This document shows, one piece after another, positions 1-5,366 of a stretch of 5,366 nucleotides of DNA (position 1 is the first letter of the stretch; every line of letters starts with the position of its first letter). Below the pieces are notes generated by a model. That model saw nothing but the letters and a program-made list of their open reading frames with translations, did no database searches and had not been told where the DNA came from. The position numbers and the translations under genes are program-made. This stretch comes from Acidimicrobiaceae bacterium. GTDB lineage: Bacteria; Actinomycetota; Acidimicrobiia; Acidimicrobiales; UBA8592. The stretch covers positions 1-5,366 of the forward strand of contig PBPU01000120.1 of NCBI GenBank assembly GCA_002724825.1, in the 5' to 3' direction.

Positions 1-58
1 GATCGTATTTTAGTGTAGCTATGGCTTTATGGAAGCGTTGACTTTCTGCACTGCTGAC
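1..58. other. Left-edge stretch with no gene seen
   Basis: This short stretch lies downstream of the DUF6285 gene stop. On the minus strand I find no ATG here, and the one GTG reaches a stop after about ten codons. There is no convincing hairpin followed by a T-run, so no terminator can be placed. The operon may continue to the left of the window. Confidence 0.6.
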
Positions 59-457
59 CTATGGATCGTTTGTATCAACGAGGTATGAAGGGTTTGCAAC
101 CATAATTTTTTTGTCGACTAGTGGAACTAGTTGGGCGTGAATATCTTTGAGGCTGTCGTCAAATACCCCGGCTCGTATAGCTTCCGATAGGTCTTTTTCG
201 GTTTCCATCTGCAAACTTTCGAGAATGCTTCTGAGGGCTTTGCGATCTTCTCGAATGTTTTGGATTTCTCTAGAGGCTATTCCTAATGCATTGGATGCTA
301 TTCGAAGTTTCCACTTTTGAGTTGGGGAGATTTCTTCGCCTATTTCTTCAGAGATAAGGAGATTTACCGCTTCGATAAGTTGATGTGCTGATGGGGCATC
401 ATAGGGACTATTTCCTCGAGGGGGTAGCGCCATATTCATCTCTTCATGCAAGCTCAT
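59..457 (-). CDS. DUF6285 domain-containing small protein
   Basis: A 132-residue protein recognised as DUF6285, a family of small mostly helical proteins of unknown biochemistry that usually lies beside an APH-type phosphotransferase and acyl-CoA dehydrogenases. Visible family signs are an N-terminal helix around residues 22-39 (APSAHQLIEAVNLLI), a central helix with RIASNALGIASREI (about 52-65), a charged mid-region, and a C-terminal KKIMVANPSYL (about 116-126). No signal peptide or membrane segment is seen, so it is probably cytosolic. I chose the ATG at 457 because AAGGA lies 8 nt upstream; this gives a 14-bp overlap with the kinase gene. An ATG at 496 would lengthen the protein by 13 residues and has a less plausible overlap; ATGs at 439 and 433 are also possible. 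Position and pairing suggest an accessory subunit or stabiliser of the upstream kinase, but that is inference. The family call is firm; the function is unknown. Confidence 0.88.
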   Translation of the reverse strand: MSLHEEMNMALPPRGNSPYDAPSAHQLIEAVNLLISEEIGEEISPTQKWKLRIASNALGIASREIQNIREDRKALRSILESLQMETEKDLSEAIRAGVFDDSLKDIHAQLVPLVDKKIMVANPSYLVDTNDP

Positions 458-1448
458 ATAGTTGTTCCTTGAGGGAGGAGAGAAGGTCATATTCATTTTC
501 TGCGACCCGTCGTCCGATCGTAGCTATCTCGATTGATGAAGTTCTTCCTGCCCGAAAATCCCCTCCCATTTGTAGGCAAATGATTCCCCAGCGGAGGGTT
601 CCAAAAATTTCCCACCATTGAAGCGTTTCTAAAGGGACTCGAGTGCCGCTTTGTGTCTCGTAATCATCGAGGAAGTTCCTATACCTCCCAATTCCAGCTA
701 CTTTTCCTTTTCCTCCGAAACGCCAGGCCCGTACACACATCCATCCTAGATCTGCTGCTGGATCACCGATATGAGCTATCTCCCAATCAAGGACAGCACG
801 CAGTCCATCCTCGCCAACGAGGAGGTTCCCCAGTCTGAAATCCCCATGGACTAGGCAGGGTCCGAGTGGTTCGGGCCGGTTTGCTTCGAGCCATCGGATT
901 GCCAAGTCAAAAGTTGGATGCGGGTCAGACAGGGCATCGTAGATTTCAACAAGTGAAGCTAAAGAATCAATGTCCTTAACTAGTTCAATTCCATCCAGTT
1001 CTTCTAACGGGATGGAGTGAATCGCTGCGAGAGCTTTTGCGCAGTCTGTAACAAGTTTCGAACGAGCGGTTTCCCACTGTTGATCTCGCAGGATCTTCCG
1101 TGCAATTGTTTCTCCATCGATTCTCCGAGTGATGGTAAAGCTCCGCCCTAGCGCGTTGGGTGTATCTGAACTTGCGACAACGGTAGCTACCGGAACCTTC
1201 CATTCGGCAGCTTTGGTTACAATCTGGGCTTCCTTTGCGCAGGTTCCAATGAGGCGGTCAAGGCCTTCACGATCTACCTGCACGATCAGTTCTGAGGCGT
1301 TTCTTTCAGTGTCTACTGCATCAAAGCTCCAGGTTTCTCTGTTTGCTCCCCCCGTGAGGCGAACAAGGTTGCTTACAGAAACTACTCCTAGAGATTCAGA
1401 AAGCATTCCGATTAAAAAAACTTCTAAAGAGACACCCTTATTGTCCAC
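444..1448 (-). CDS. APH-fold phosphotransferase family protein (ACAD10/ACAD11 kinase-domain type)
   Basis: A cytosolic kinase of the aminoglycoside-phosphotransferase/choline-kinase fold, 334 residues from the chosen start, a normal family length. From that start I see the nucleotide loop GGANRETW (33-40), a likely helix-C Glu in KEAQIV (near 73), the catalytic loop HGDFRLGNLL (201-210; catalytic Asp 203, metal-binding Asn 208), and DWE (221-223) in place of DFG, followed by HIGDPAADLGW. Neighbouring genes and the DWE/GDPAADLGW pattern match the subgroup related to the kinase domains of human ACAD10/ACAD11 and to LvaA, which phosphorylate hydroxyacyl-CoAs. Antibiotic resistance is therefore an unlikely role. 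I prefer the GTG at 1448, 6 nt after a purine-rich GGGAAGAG and overlapping the upstream TAA by 11 bp. The first ATG (1475) would add 9 residues, overlap by 38 bp and has no good ribosome site. The exact substrate cannot be read from sequence. Confidence 0.92.
   Translation of the reverse strand: MDNKGVSLEVFLIGMLSESLGVVSVSNLVRLTGGANRETWSFDAVDTERNASELIVQVDREGLDRLIGTCAKEAQIVTKAAEWKVPVATVVASSDTPNALGRSFTITRRIDGETIARKILRDQQWETARSKLVTDCAKALAAIHSIPLEELDGIELVKDIDSLASLVEIYDALSDPHPTFDLAIRWLEANRPEPLGPCLVHGDFRLGNLLVGEDGLRAVLDWEIAHIGDPAADLGWMCVRAWRFGGKGKVAGIGRYRNFLDDYETQSGTRVPLETLQWWEIFGTLRWGIICLQMGGDFRAGRTSSIEIATIGRRVAENEYDLLSSLKEQLYELA
466..470 (-). promoter_or_regulatory. Ribosome binding site of the DUF6285 gene
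   Basis: On the minus strand AAGGA stands 8 nt before the ATG at 457. It lies inside the 3' end of the kinase gene, consistent with coupled translation, and it decides between the several in-frame ATGs of the downstream gene. Confidence 0.55.
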
Positions 1449-2481
1449 CAAAGTCTCTTCCCGCAGGGCGACCATTCTCTATTTGATCTAGATACTCGCT
1501 CATGCCTATTCCTACTTCGCCATTACAACGGTATTTTGTCATTGCTTCAGTAATTCGGGTTAAGAGTTTCTCACCGTCTGGAGTCTTTCGTCTATTGCGA
1601 AGCGGGATTAAGGAAATTACTTCTCCCTCGATTTCATACTCTTTGCCTTCGTTTGTTCTTGCCCAGCATTTCATCCCAGTTTGGTAATCAGATTTATCCC
1701 AAGTCGTCTCGATATTACAATCTTCGATTAATTTGTACTCGTCTCCTTCGAGAACCATCCCGGCCCTCCGAACTTTCTTGCCACTACTATCTGCGCTGAC
1801 GATTGAAAGCATCATGGCAAAGTCAGGTGAAAAGACCATAGGAAGCCATCTATACCAACTGATTGATTGCCAGTAACGAGCTCCCCATGATTTATCTCGG
1901 AGTCCCATACCGTTAATCTCAAGTATGTTGTCGCCGACTGTTATAGCTCCCTCCATTCTCCCGTGCTGTTCGTAGTGTGCTTTCGCAAAGCTGCCTTCAG
2001 CATTCGTCTCTATTTCAGAGCCATCCTCATACATAGGCTTGCCGCCATACATGGGAGACATTCCAGTCCAGTCAAGGTCAATATGACAATCAACTATGGG
2101 ATTTTCTTTGAAAGCTTGCCTTGGATTCGCCATCTCCTTAGGGTCGTTAAGAAGGCAAACTTTCCCAGAGTAAGATAACTGGAGGGTTTCGAAAGGTTTC
2201 ACAACTTCTATTGATAAGCCTCCGGCTTTCATAGAACCATTATCAGCAATTTGGGGCCGGTCAAACATAAATCCGACCTTGCCATTCGGTAAGTAAACGC
2301 AAATTGACATTTCTGCGTACCCTTCATTGACACGGTTTCCAAGGCGGAACCAACCGCCGATTTCCTTCTCGATATCAAACGTATTGAAGTACATTGACTC
2401 GTTATAGTTACTAGCTTCGTCAGGTTCATGCGTGTACTCATCTGAAGGCTCTAAGACGGTGATAATTTTTTTGGTACCCAT
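1438..2481 (-). CDS. DUF7064/DUF7065 (AttH/CrtC lipocalin-like) domain protein
   Basis: A 347-residue protein with the two-part pattern of the DUF7065 (N-terminal) and DUF7064 (C-terminal) families, which resemble the AttH/carotenoid 1,2-hydratase (CrtC) lipocalin-like fold. Marks in order: YNESMYFNTFD (26-36), GGWFRLGNRVNEGYAEM (42-58), FMFDRP (71-76), YEQHGRMEGAI (170-180), the hallmark GMGLRDKSWGARYWQ (191-205) and SEYLDQIENGRPAG near the C-terminus (328-341). It is rich in aromatic residues and beta-strand-like stretches, with no signal peptide or membrane helix. No member's reaction is known to me; binding or modification of a lipophilic substrate is a fold-based guess. It is first in the cassette, and its stop overlaps the kinase start. 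The ATG at 2481 has no Shine-Dalgarno match, yet the next ATG (2394) would remove the conserved YNES, so 2481 stands. The family call is good, the function open. Confidence 0.85.
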   Translation of the reverse strand: MGTKKIITVLEPSDEYTHEPDEASNYNESMYFNTFDIEKEIGGWFRLGNRVNEGYAEMSICVYLPNGKVGFMFDRPQIADNGSMKAGGLSIEVVKPFETLQLSYSGKVCLLNDPKEMANPRQAFKENPIVDCHIDLDWTGMSPMYGGKPMYEDGSEIETNAEGSFAKAHYEQHGRMEGAITVGDNILEINGMGLRDKSWGARYWQSISWYRWLPMVFSPDFAMMLSIVSADSSGKKVRRAGMVLEGDEYKLIEDCNIETTWDKSDYQTGMKCWARTNEGKEYEIEGEVISLIPLRNRRKTPDGEKLLTRITEAMTKYRCNGEVGIGMSEYLDQIENGRPAGRDFGGQ

Positions 2482-2487
2482 AGAACG

Positions 2488-2515
2488 ACAATAGTCTTAG
2501 TTGGCTGTAATCCAA
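2488..2515 (-). promoter_or_regulatory. Candidate promoter for the DUF7064 cassette, possibly leaderless
   Basis: On the minus strand TATTGT (2493-2488, 4 of 6 to TATAAT) ends 6 nt before the ATG at 2481. TTGGAT (2515-2510, 3 of 6 to TTGACA) lies 16 nt upstream of it. This spacing would start the transcript at or next to the ATG, which fits the absence of a ribosome binding site. Matches are weak and this is only a candidate. Confidence 0.28.
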
Positions 2516-2519
2516 AAGA

Positions 2520-2549
2520 ATCGTATTTATCGTTCCTTAGTTCATCGTT
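2520..2549. repeat. Three ATCGT direct repeats in the divergent intergenic region
   Basis: ATCGT occurs at 2520, 2529 and 2544; the last two extend to ATCGTT. The spacings are 9 and 15 bp. They lie between the two candidate promoters of the divergent SDR gene and DUF7064 cassette, where a shared regulator could bind. The units are short and chance is a real alternative. Confidence 0.25.
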
Positions 2550-2564
2550 GCGGAGTAACTCGTT

Positions 2565-2593
2565 TTGTTTCTCAATGGCTTCTTTGATCTAAT
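2565..2593 (+). promoter_or_regulatory. Candidate sigma-70-type promoter for the SDR gene
   Basis: TTGTTT (2565-2570, 3 of 6 to TTGACA) and TCTAAT (2588-2593, 5 of 6 to TATAAT) are separated by 17 bp. Transcription would start near 2600, leaving a leader of about 23 nt before the ATG at 2623 and favouring that start over the upstream GTG at 2611. Confidence 0.38.
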
Positions 2594-2612
2594 AGGAAGA
2601 GCCATAGTGAGT

Positions 2613-2618
2613 GGAGGA
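2613..2618 (+). promoter_or_regulatory. Ribosome binding site of the SDR gene
   Basis: GGAGGA, the strongest Shine-Dalgarno match in the window, stands 4 nt before the ATG at 2623. It overlaps the in-frame GTG at 2611, so it fixes the ATG as the start. Confidence 0.75.
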
Positions 2619-2622
2619 TTAT

Positions 2623-3465
2623 ATGGAAGAGGGTCGCCTAGCGAACAAAGTCGCCGTAATAACGGGTGGCGGAAATGGCATTGGCAGGGCGACTGCCCTG
2701 TTATTTGCAAAGCAGGGAGCGTCAATAGTTGTTGCTGACATTCAGGAAGATAAAGCAGAAGAAACCTCACAGATGATTACTGACGCAGGTGGTCAATCAA
2801 TTCCCATCCGTGTTGATGTGACGAGCGGAGCAGACAATGAATTAATGGCAAATTTAGCTGTCGATAGTTTTGGAGGCTTAGATTGCTTAGTCACAGCCGC
2901 GGGAATAAGCCATGCTAATTATGTTTCCGGCGATATTGAACCAGATATTAAGAACGTTGTTGCTAACCGAGCCGATTATTTAGAGCGGCCTGGGTGGGAA
3001 TTTGTTGAAGGCGACCCTGATCACTTCGATAAAGTGCTTGCCGTGAACCTTAAGGGTACGTTGCTCGGTATGCAGGCTTGCGTTGCACGAATGCTTGAAT
3101 CGGAAACAAAGGGTTCAATTGTCACAATTGCGAGTATTGCTGCGAAACATCCTGATGCTGGACCATTGGCTTATACAACTTCTAAGGCTGGAGTTTGGAT
3201 GATGACGAAAAAAGCAGCACGGATGCTGGGCCCAGTAGGGATCCGTGTCAATTCGATAGGGCCAGGGTTCATTAACACCCACATGACGGCAATTATTGAT
3301 TTTATGGATGAAGTCGAAACTGCTGCGTTTAACGCAATGATCCCTCTAGGGCGAAGGGGTGAGCCCGCTGAAATTGCTAGTGCGGCATTATTTCTATGTA
3401 GTGATGAATCTAGTTACTTCACAGGTGAGATTTTGCACCCAGATGGGGGCTTCTTTACAGAGTAG
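2623..3465 (+). CDS. SDR family NAD-dependent dehydrogenase/reductase
   Basis: A 280-residue classical short-chain dehydrogenase that should interconvert an alcohol and a ketone in the cytosol. The Rossmann motif is TGGGNGIG (14-21). Asp 39 at the end of strand beta-2 (VVADI) favours NAD over NADP. VTAAG (90-94) replaces the usual NNAG. The catalytic tetrad is complete: Asn 142 (VNLKG), Ser 171, Tyr 184 and Lys 188 (YTTSK). GPGFINT (213-219) and the C-terminal GEILHPDGGF are also classical. Between VTAAG and Asn 142 there are about 24 more residues than usual (roughly 100-128), an insertion near the substrate side. The ATG at 2623 is chosen because of GGAGGA 4 nt upstream; a GTG at 2611 would add four residues. 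It is divergent from the DUF7064 cassette and convergent with the acyl-CoA dehydrogenase gene. The substrate is unknown; a hydroxyacyl-CoA or related alcohol would fit the neighbours. Confidence 0.93.
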   Translation: MEEGRLANKVAVITGGGNGIGRATALLFAKQGASIVVADIQEDKAEETSQMITDAGGQSIPIRVDVTSGADNELMANLAVDSFGGLDCLVTAAGISHANYVSGDIEPDIKNVVANRADYLERPGWEFVEGDPDHFDKVLAVNLKGTLLGMQACVARMLESETKGSIVTIASIAAKHPDAGPLAYTTSKAGVWMMTKKAARMLGPVGIRVNSIGPGFINTHMTAIIDFMDEVETAAFNAMIPLGRRGEPAEIASAALFLCSDESSYFTGEILHPDGGFFTE

Positions 3466-3467
3466 GT

Positions 3468-4616
3468 CTAAAGGCCAAGGCCTCTTCCTACAATCTCTTT
3501 CATAATTTCCGTCGTTCCACCATAAATACTTTGCACTCTACCGTCGCGCCACAACCGTGAAATCGGATATTCATCCATATATCCGTATCCTCCAAAGAAC
3601 TGAAGGCATTGATCGATAGCTCGCTTCTGGAGCTCAGTTGCCCACCATTTAGCCATAGCAGCTTCATCTGCGGTGAGGTTTTTAAGGTTGTGAGCAAGCA
3701 CGCATTTGTCAATGAACGCCCAAGTAAGTTCTAGTTCAGTAGAGATCTCAGCCATCTTGAAACGTGTATTTTGAAAGCTCCCAATTGGTTGTCCAAACGC
3801 CTGTCGTTCCTTCACATACTGCAAAGTCAGATCAAAGGCGTATTGTGTTCCCGCAACTGCCGAGATGGCAATGTTCAGTCTTTCCTGAGGAAGGTTGAAC
3901 ATCATATAGTAGAACCCCTTATTCTCTTCTCCTAAAAGGTTTTCAGCTGGAACCCGAACATCTGTAAAGAAAAGCTCCGCAGTGTCCTGACTATGTCTTC
4001 CAACTTTGTCAAGGTTGCGTCCTCGTTCAAAGCCTTCCATCCCTCTTTCGACAACTAGTAGCGACACTCCTCTATGTCCGGCTTCAGGATTTGTTTTTGC
4101 CGCCACAATCACCAGATCGCTGATAATGCCATTCGAAATAAAAGTTTTTGCACCATTTAGTACGAACGAATCCCCATCCTTAGTGGCCGTAGTTGAGATT
4201 GCTGCTAGATCGGAACCCGTTCCTGGCTCTGACATAGCTATTGCAGTGATGTACTGACCACTGGTCAAGCCCGGTAGCCACCTTTCCCGTTGTTCAACAG
4301 AACAGAACTCTAAGAAATATGGGATACATATGTCGTTATGTAACCCCAGCCCAGAAGCTGCCGCAGCAACCCCAGCCATATCAAATTCCTCTTGCATGAT
4401 TTGATTAAAGCGGTAATCCGCAATCCCGCCTCCTCCGTATTCTTGAGGAATGTCAATGCCTAGAAAACCGTTCGATCCGGCAGTTTCAAACAAAGAACGA
4501 TCTACGATACCTTTCTGTTCCCAGGTCTGATTGTTCGGAACTATTTCTCTATCAACAAATTGTCTGAACGACTCTCGGAACAAATGGTGCTCTGATTCAA
4601 AAATAGTTCGTTCCAT
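3468..4616 (-). CDS. Acyl-CoA dehydrogenase, long-chain (LCAD-like) type
   Basis: A 382-residue FAD enzyme of normal family length that oxidises an acyl-CoA to the 2,3-enoyl-CoA, passing electrons to an electron-transfer flavoprotein. Visible marks are YGGGG (60-64), signature AMSEPGTGSDLA (127-138), NGAKTFISNG (154-163), ERQAFGQPIGSFQ (270-282), second signature FGGYGYMDEYPISRLWRD (341-358), and IYGGTTEIMKEIVGR (364-378). The position that carries the catalytic Glu in medium- and short-chain enzymes (YEG) is Gly here (YGG). Instead Glu 245 in NLPQERL sits where long-chain and isovaleryl-type enzymes keep the base. The protein is therefore expected to be active, with an LCAD-type active site. 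The start at 4616 has AAGGA 5 nt upstream. It follows the SurE gene by 17 bp, probably in one transcript, and its stop is 2 bp from the stop of the convergent SDR gene. The substrate could be a straight, branched or ring-bearing acyl-CoA. Confidence 0.96.
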   Translation of the reverse strand: MERTIFESEHHLFRESFRQFVDREIVPNNQTWEQKGIVDRSLFETAGSNGFLGIDIPQEYGGGGIADYRFNQIMQEEFDMAGVAAAASGLGLHNDICIPYFLEFCSVEQRERWLPGLTSGQYITAIAMSEPGTGSDLAAISTTATKDGDSFVLNGAKTFISNGIISDLVIVAAKTNPEAGHRGVSLLVVERGMEGFERGRNLDKVGRHSQDTAELFFTDVRVPAENLLGEENKGFYYMMFNLPQERLNIAISAVAGTQYAFDLTLQYVKERQAFGQPIGSFQNTRFKMAEISTELELTWAFIDKCVLAHNLKNLTADEAAMAKWWATELQKRAIDQCLQFFGGYGYMDEYPISRLWRDGRVQSIYGGTTEIMKEIVGRGLGL

Positions 4617-4621
4617 ACTTT

Positions 4622-4626
4622 TCCTT
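4622..4626 (-). promoter_or_regulatory. Ribosome binding site of the acyl-CoA dehydrogenase gene
   Basis: On the minus strand AAGGA lies 5 nt before the ATG at 4616, within the 17-bp gap after the SurE gene stop. It supports this start and a shared transcript with the SurE gene. Confidence 0.6.
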
Positions 4627-4633
4627 TTCTACC

Positions 4634-5366
4634 TTAGGATAGTATAGATTCTTCCAAGGAAGTAACAATATTTGGAGTTTCCAATCCATCCGTTCGGAAC
4701 CCTACCAGTCCAGTTACTGAGACATACCCTGCATCAACCAAAGCGGTATCTGTATCCGGACTTAACTCAACGTCTCTTGGAGTGACTTTTATCCGGAGGG
4801 TCCCAGGTCGAATTTCCTCAAGCGATGTTTTTGTCGTTCCAAAAGCAGCAATCCTTCCCCAGCGAACTCCCCGTAACGAATCCGTTCGCTCATTTGGAAT
4901 ATTGATATTCCACACAGTTTTCCGAGGAACCTCAAGAATCTGTTGAACAGCAGCAACTGTAACTTCGCCACTCGTTTCCCATAACATAGGTTTCCCATTC
5001 CGTTTTTGACTAACAGCGATACCTGAGATGCCAAAATTCTGCGCAATCATTGCTGCGCCTACAGTTCCGGAATGAAGAATCCCGCGACCGCAATTTGCTC
5101 CATCATTGCTTCCCGAAATAACTAACTCCGGCGGTTCCCCAAATCTTCCAAGCATTGCAGATAAGACACAGAATGCTGGCGGTCCATCTAGCCCCCACGC
5201 TTTAATATGTTCATATTCTGGAATTTCGTATTGTTCGACTGAAAATTCCGCTCCATCATCGAGAGTTCCCACACCAGCACCCCACCCGGACCTCTCACCT
5301 GAAGGCGCAACGACGGCAATGTCGTGACCCTCTTGATCGAGGGCTATTGCCAAAGCATGGATCCCA
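4634..5366 (-). CDS. surE: SurE-type 5'/3'-nucleotidase, 5' end cut by window edge
   Basis: A SurE-family metal-dependent phosphatase, which in characterised bacteria removes phosphate from nucleoside 5'- and 3'-monophosphates and from polyphosphate in the cytosol. 243 residues are visible. The frame stays open to the right edge, beginning GIHALAIALDQEGH, which aligns near residue 15 of E. coli SurE, so about 14 residues are missing, including the metal-binding Asp-Asp of the NDDG motif. Seen motifs: VVAPSGERSG with the Ser metal ligand, DGPPAFCVL, SGSNDGANCGRG with the Asn ligand, HSGTVGAAM, GISGIAVS, the NINIPN strand, and the C-terminal TDTALVDAGYVSVTGL. Length and motifs look intact. A TTG at 5353 is not the true start because the family match continues upstream of it. 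The gene lies 17 bp before the acyl-CoA dehydrogenase gene. It may be the housekeeping SurE or a paralogue adapted to the pathway; the sequence alone does not decide. Confidence 0.92.
   Translation of the reverse strand, partial: GIHALAIALDQEGHDIAVVAPSGERSGWGAGVGTLDDGAEFSVEQYEIPEYEHIKAWGLDGPPAFCVLSAMLGRFGEPPELVISGSNDGANCGRGILHSGTVGAAMIAQNFGISGIAVSQKRNGKPMLWETSGEVTVAAVQQILEVPRKTVWNINIPNERTDSLRGVRWGRIAAFGTTKTSLEEIRPGTLRIKVTPRDVELSPDTDTALVDAGYVSVTGLVGFRTDGLETPNIVTSLEESILS

Noticed and set aside
436..447. ATGA stop-start overlap at the end of the kinase gene
   Set aside because: The ATG at 447-445 is out of frame with the DUF6285 gene and reaches a stop after three codons, so it is not the start.
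444..1448. Aminoglycoside resistance gene
   Set aside because: The fold is shared, but the DWE and GDPAADLGW pattern and the neighbours DUF6285, DUF7064 and acyl-CoA dehydrogenase point to the metabolic ACAD10/11-like subgroup.
1129..1491. Plus-strand open frame of 120 codons over the 5' part of the kinase gene
   Set aside because: It is antisense to a well-matched gene, has no recognisable domain, and its low-complexity Ser/Thr/Arg-rich product is typical of a reverse-strand shadow.
3466..3481. Possible terminator hairpin at the convergent junction (GGTC TAAA GGCC and an AAGGCC direct repeat)
   Set aside because: The stem has only four pairs including a wobble, no T-run follows, and the repeat is part of the Gly-Leu codons at the enzyme's C-terminus.
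4006..4257. Plus-strand open frame of 83 codons inside the acyl-CoA dehydrogenase gene
   Set aside because: It is antisense to conserved core motifs of the real enzyme and its product resembles no family I know.
4634..5353. Complete SurE gene starting at the TTG at 5353
   Set aside because: The reading frame stays open upstream to the window edge and the extra codons (GIHA) match the SurE family, so the gene is cut by the edge.

Overview
The window is dense bacterial DNA with six protein genes and almost no free space. No RNA gene, mobile element or CRISPR array is visible. Base composition is mid-range and slightly AT-leaning. The gene set (acyl-CoA dehydrogenase, SDR dehydrogenase, APH-fold phosphotransferase, DUF6285, DUF7064/7065-like protein, SurE) is typical of lipid- or hydroxyacid-degrading, often uncultured and often marine bacteria. 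The sequence does not fix the phylum, and I make no firm taxonomic call.

Layout from left to right. Positions 1-58 hold no gene. Positions 59-2481 form a minus-strand cassette read from right to left: a DUF7064/7065 lipocalin-like protein (1438-2481), a phosphotransferase of the ACAD10/ACAD11 N-terminal type (444-1448), and a small DUF6285 protein (59-457). Each gene overlaps the next by a few bases, so translation is probably coupled. A 141-bp divergent intergenic region (2482-2622) probably carries promoters in both directions. An SDR dehydrogenase gene (2623-3465) runs on the plus strand. Only 2 bp separate its stop from the stop of a convergent minus-strand gene for a long-chain-type acyl-CoA dehydrogenase (3468-4616). 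Directly upstream of that gene, with a 17-bp gap, lies a SurE-type nucleotidase/phosphatase gene (from 4634) whose first codons fall beyond the right edge.

Working hypothesis: these genes act together on an acyl-CoA carrying a hydroxyl group. The kinase would phosphorylate the hydroxyl so it can leave as phosphate, DUF6285 would be its small partner, and the SDR and acyl-CoA dehydrogenase would do the redox steps. This parallels the levulinate (lva) pathway of Pseudomonas putida and human ACAD10/ACAD11. The DUF7064/7065 protein is the least understood member and could bind or modify a lipophilic substrate. The family calls are well supported by sequence motifs; the shared pathway is inference.
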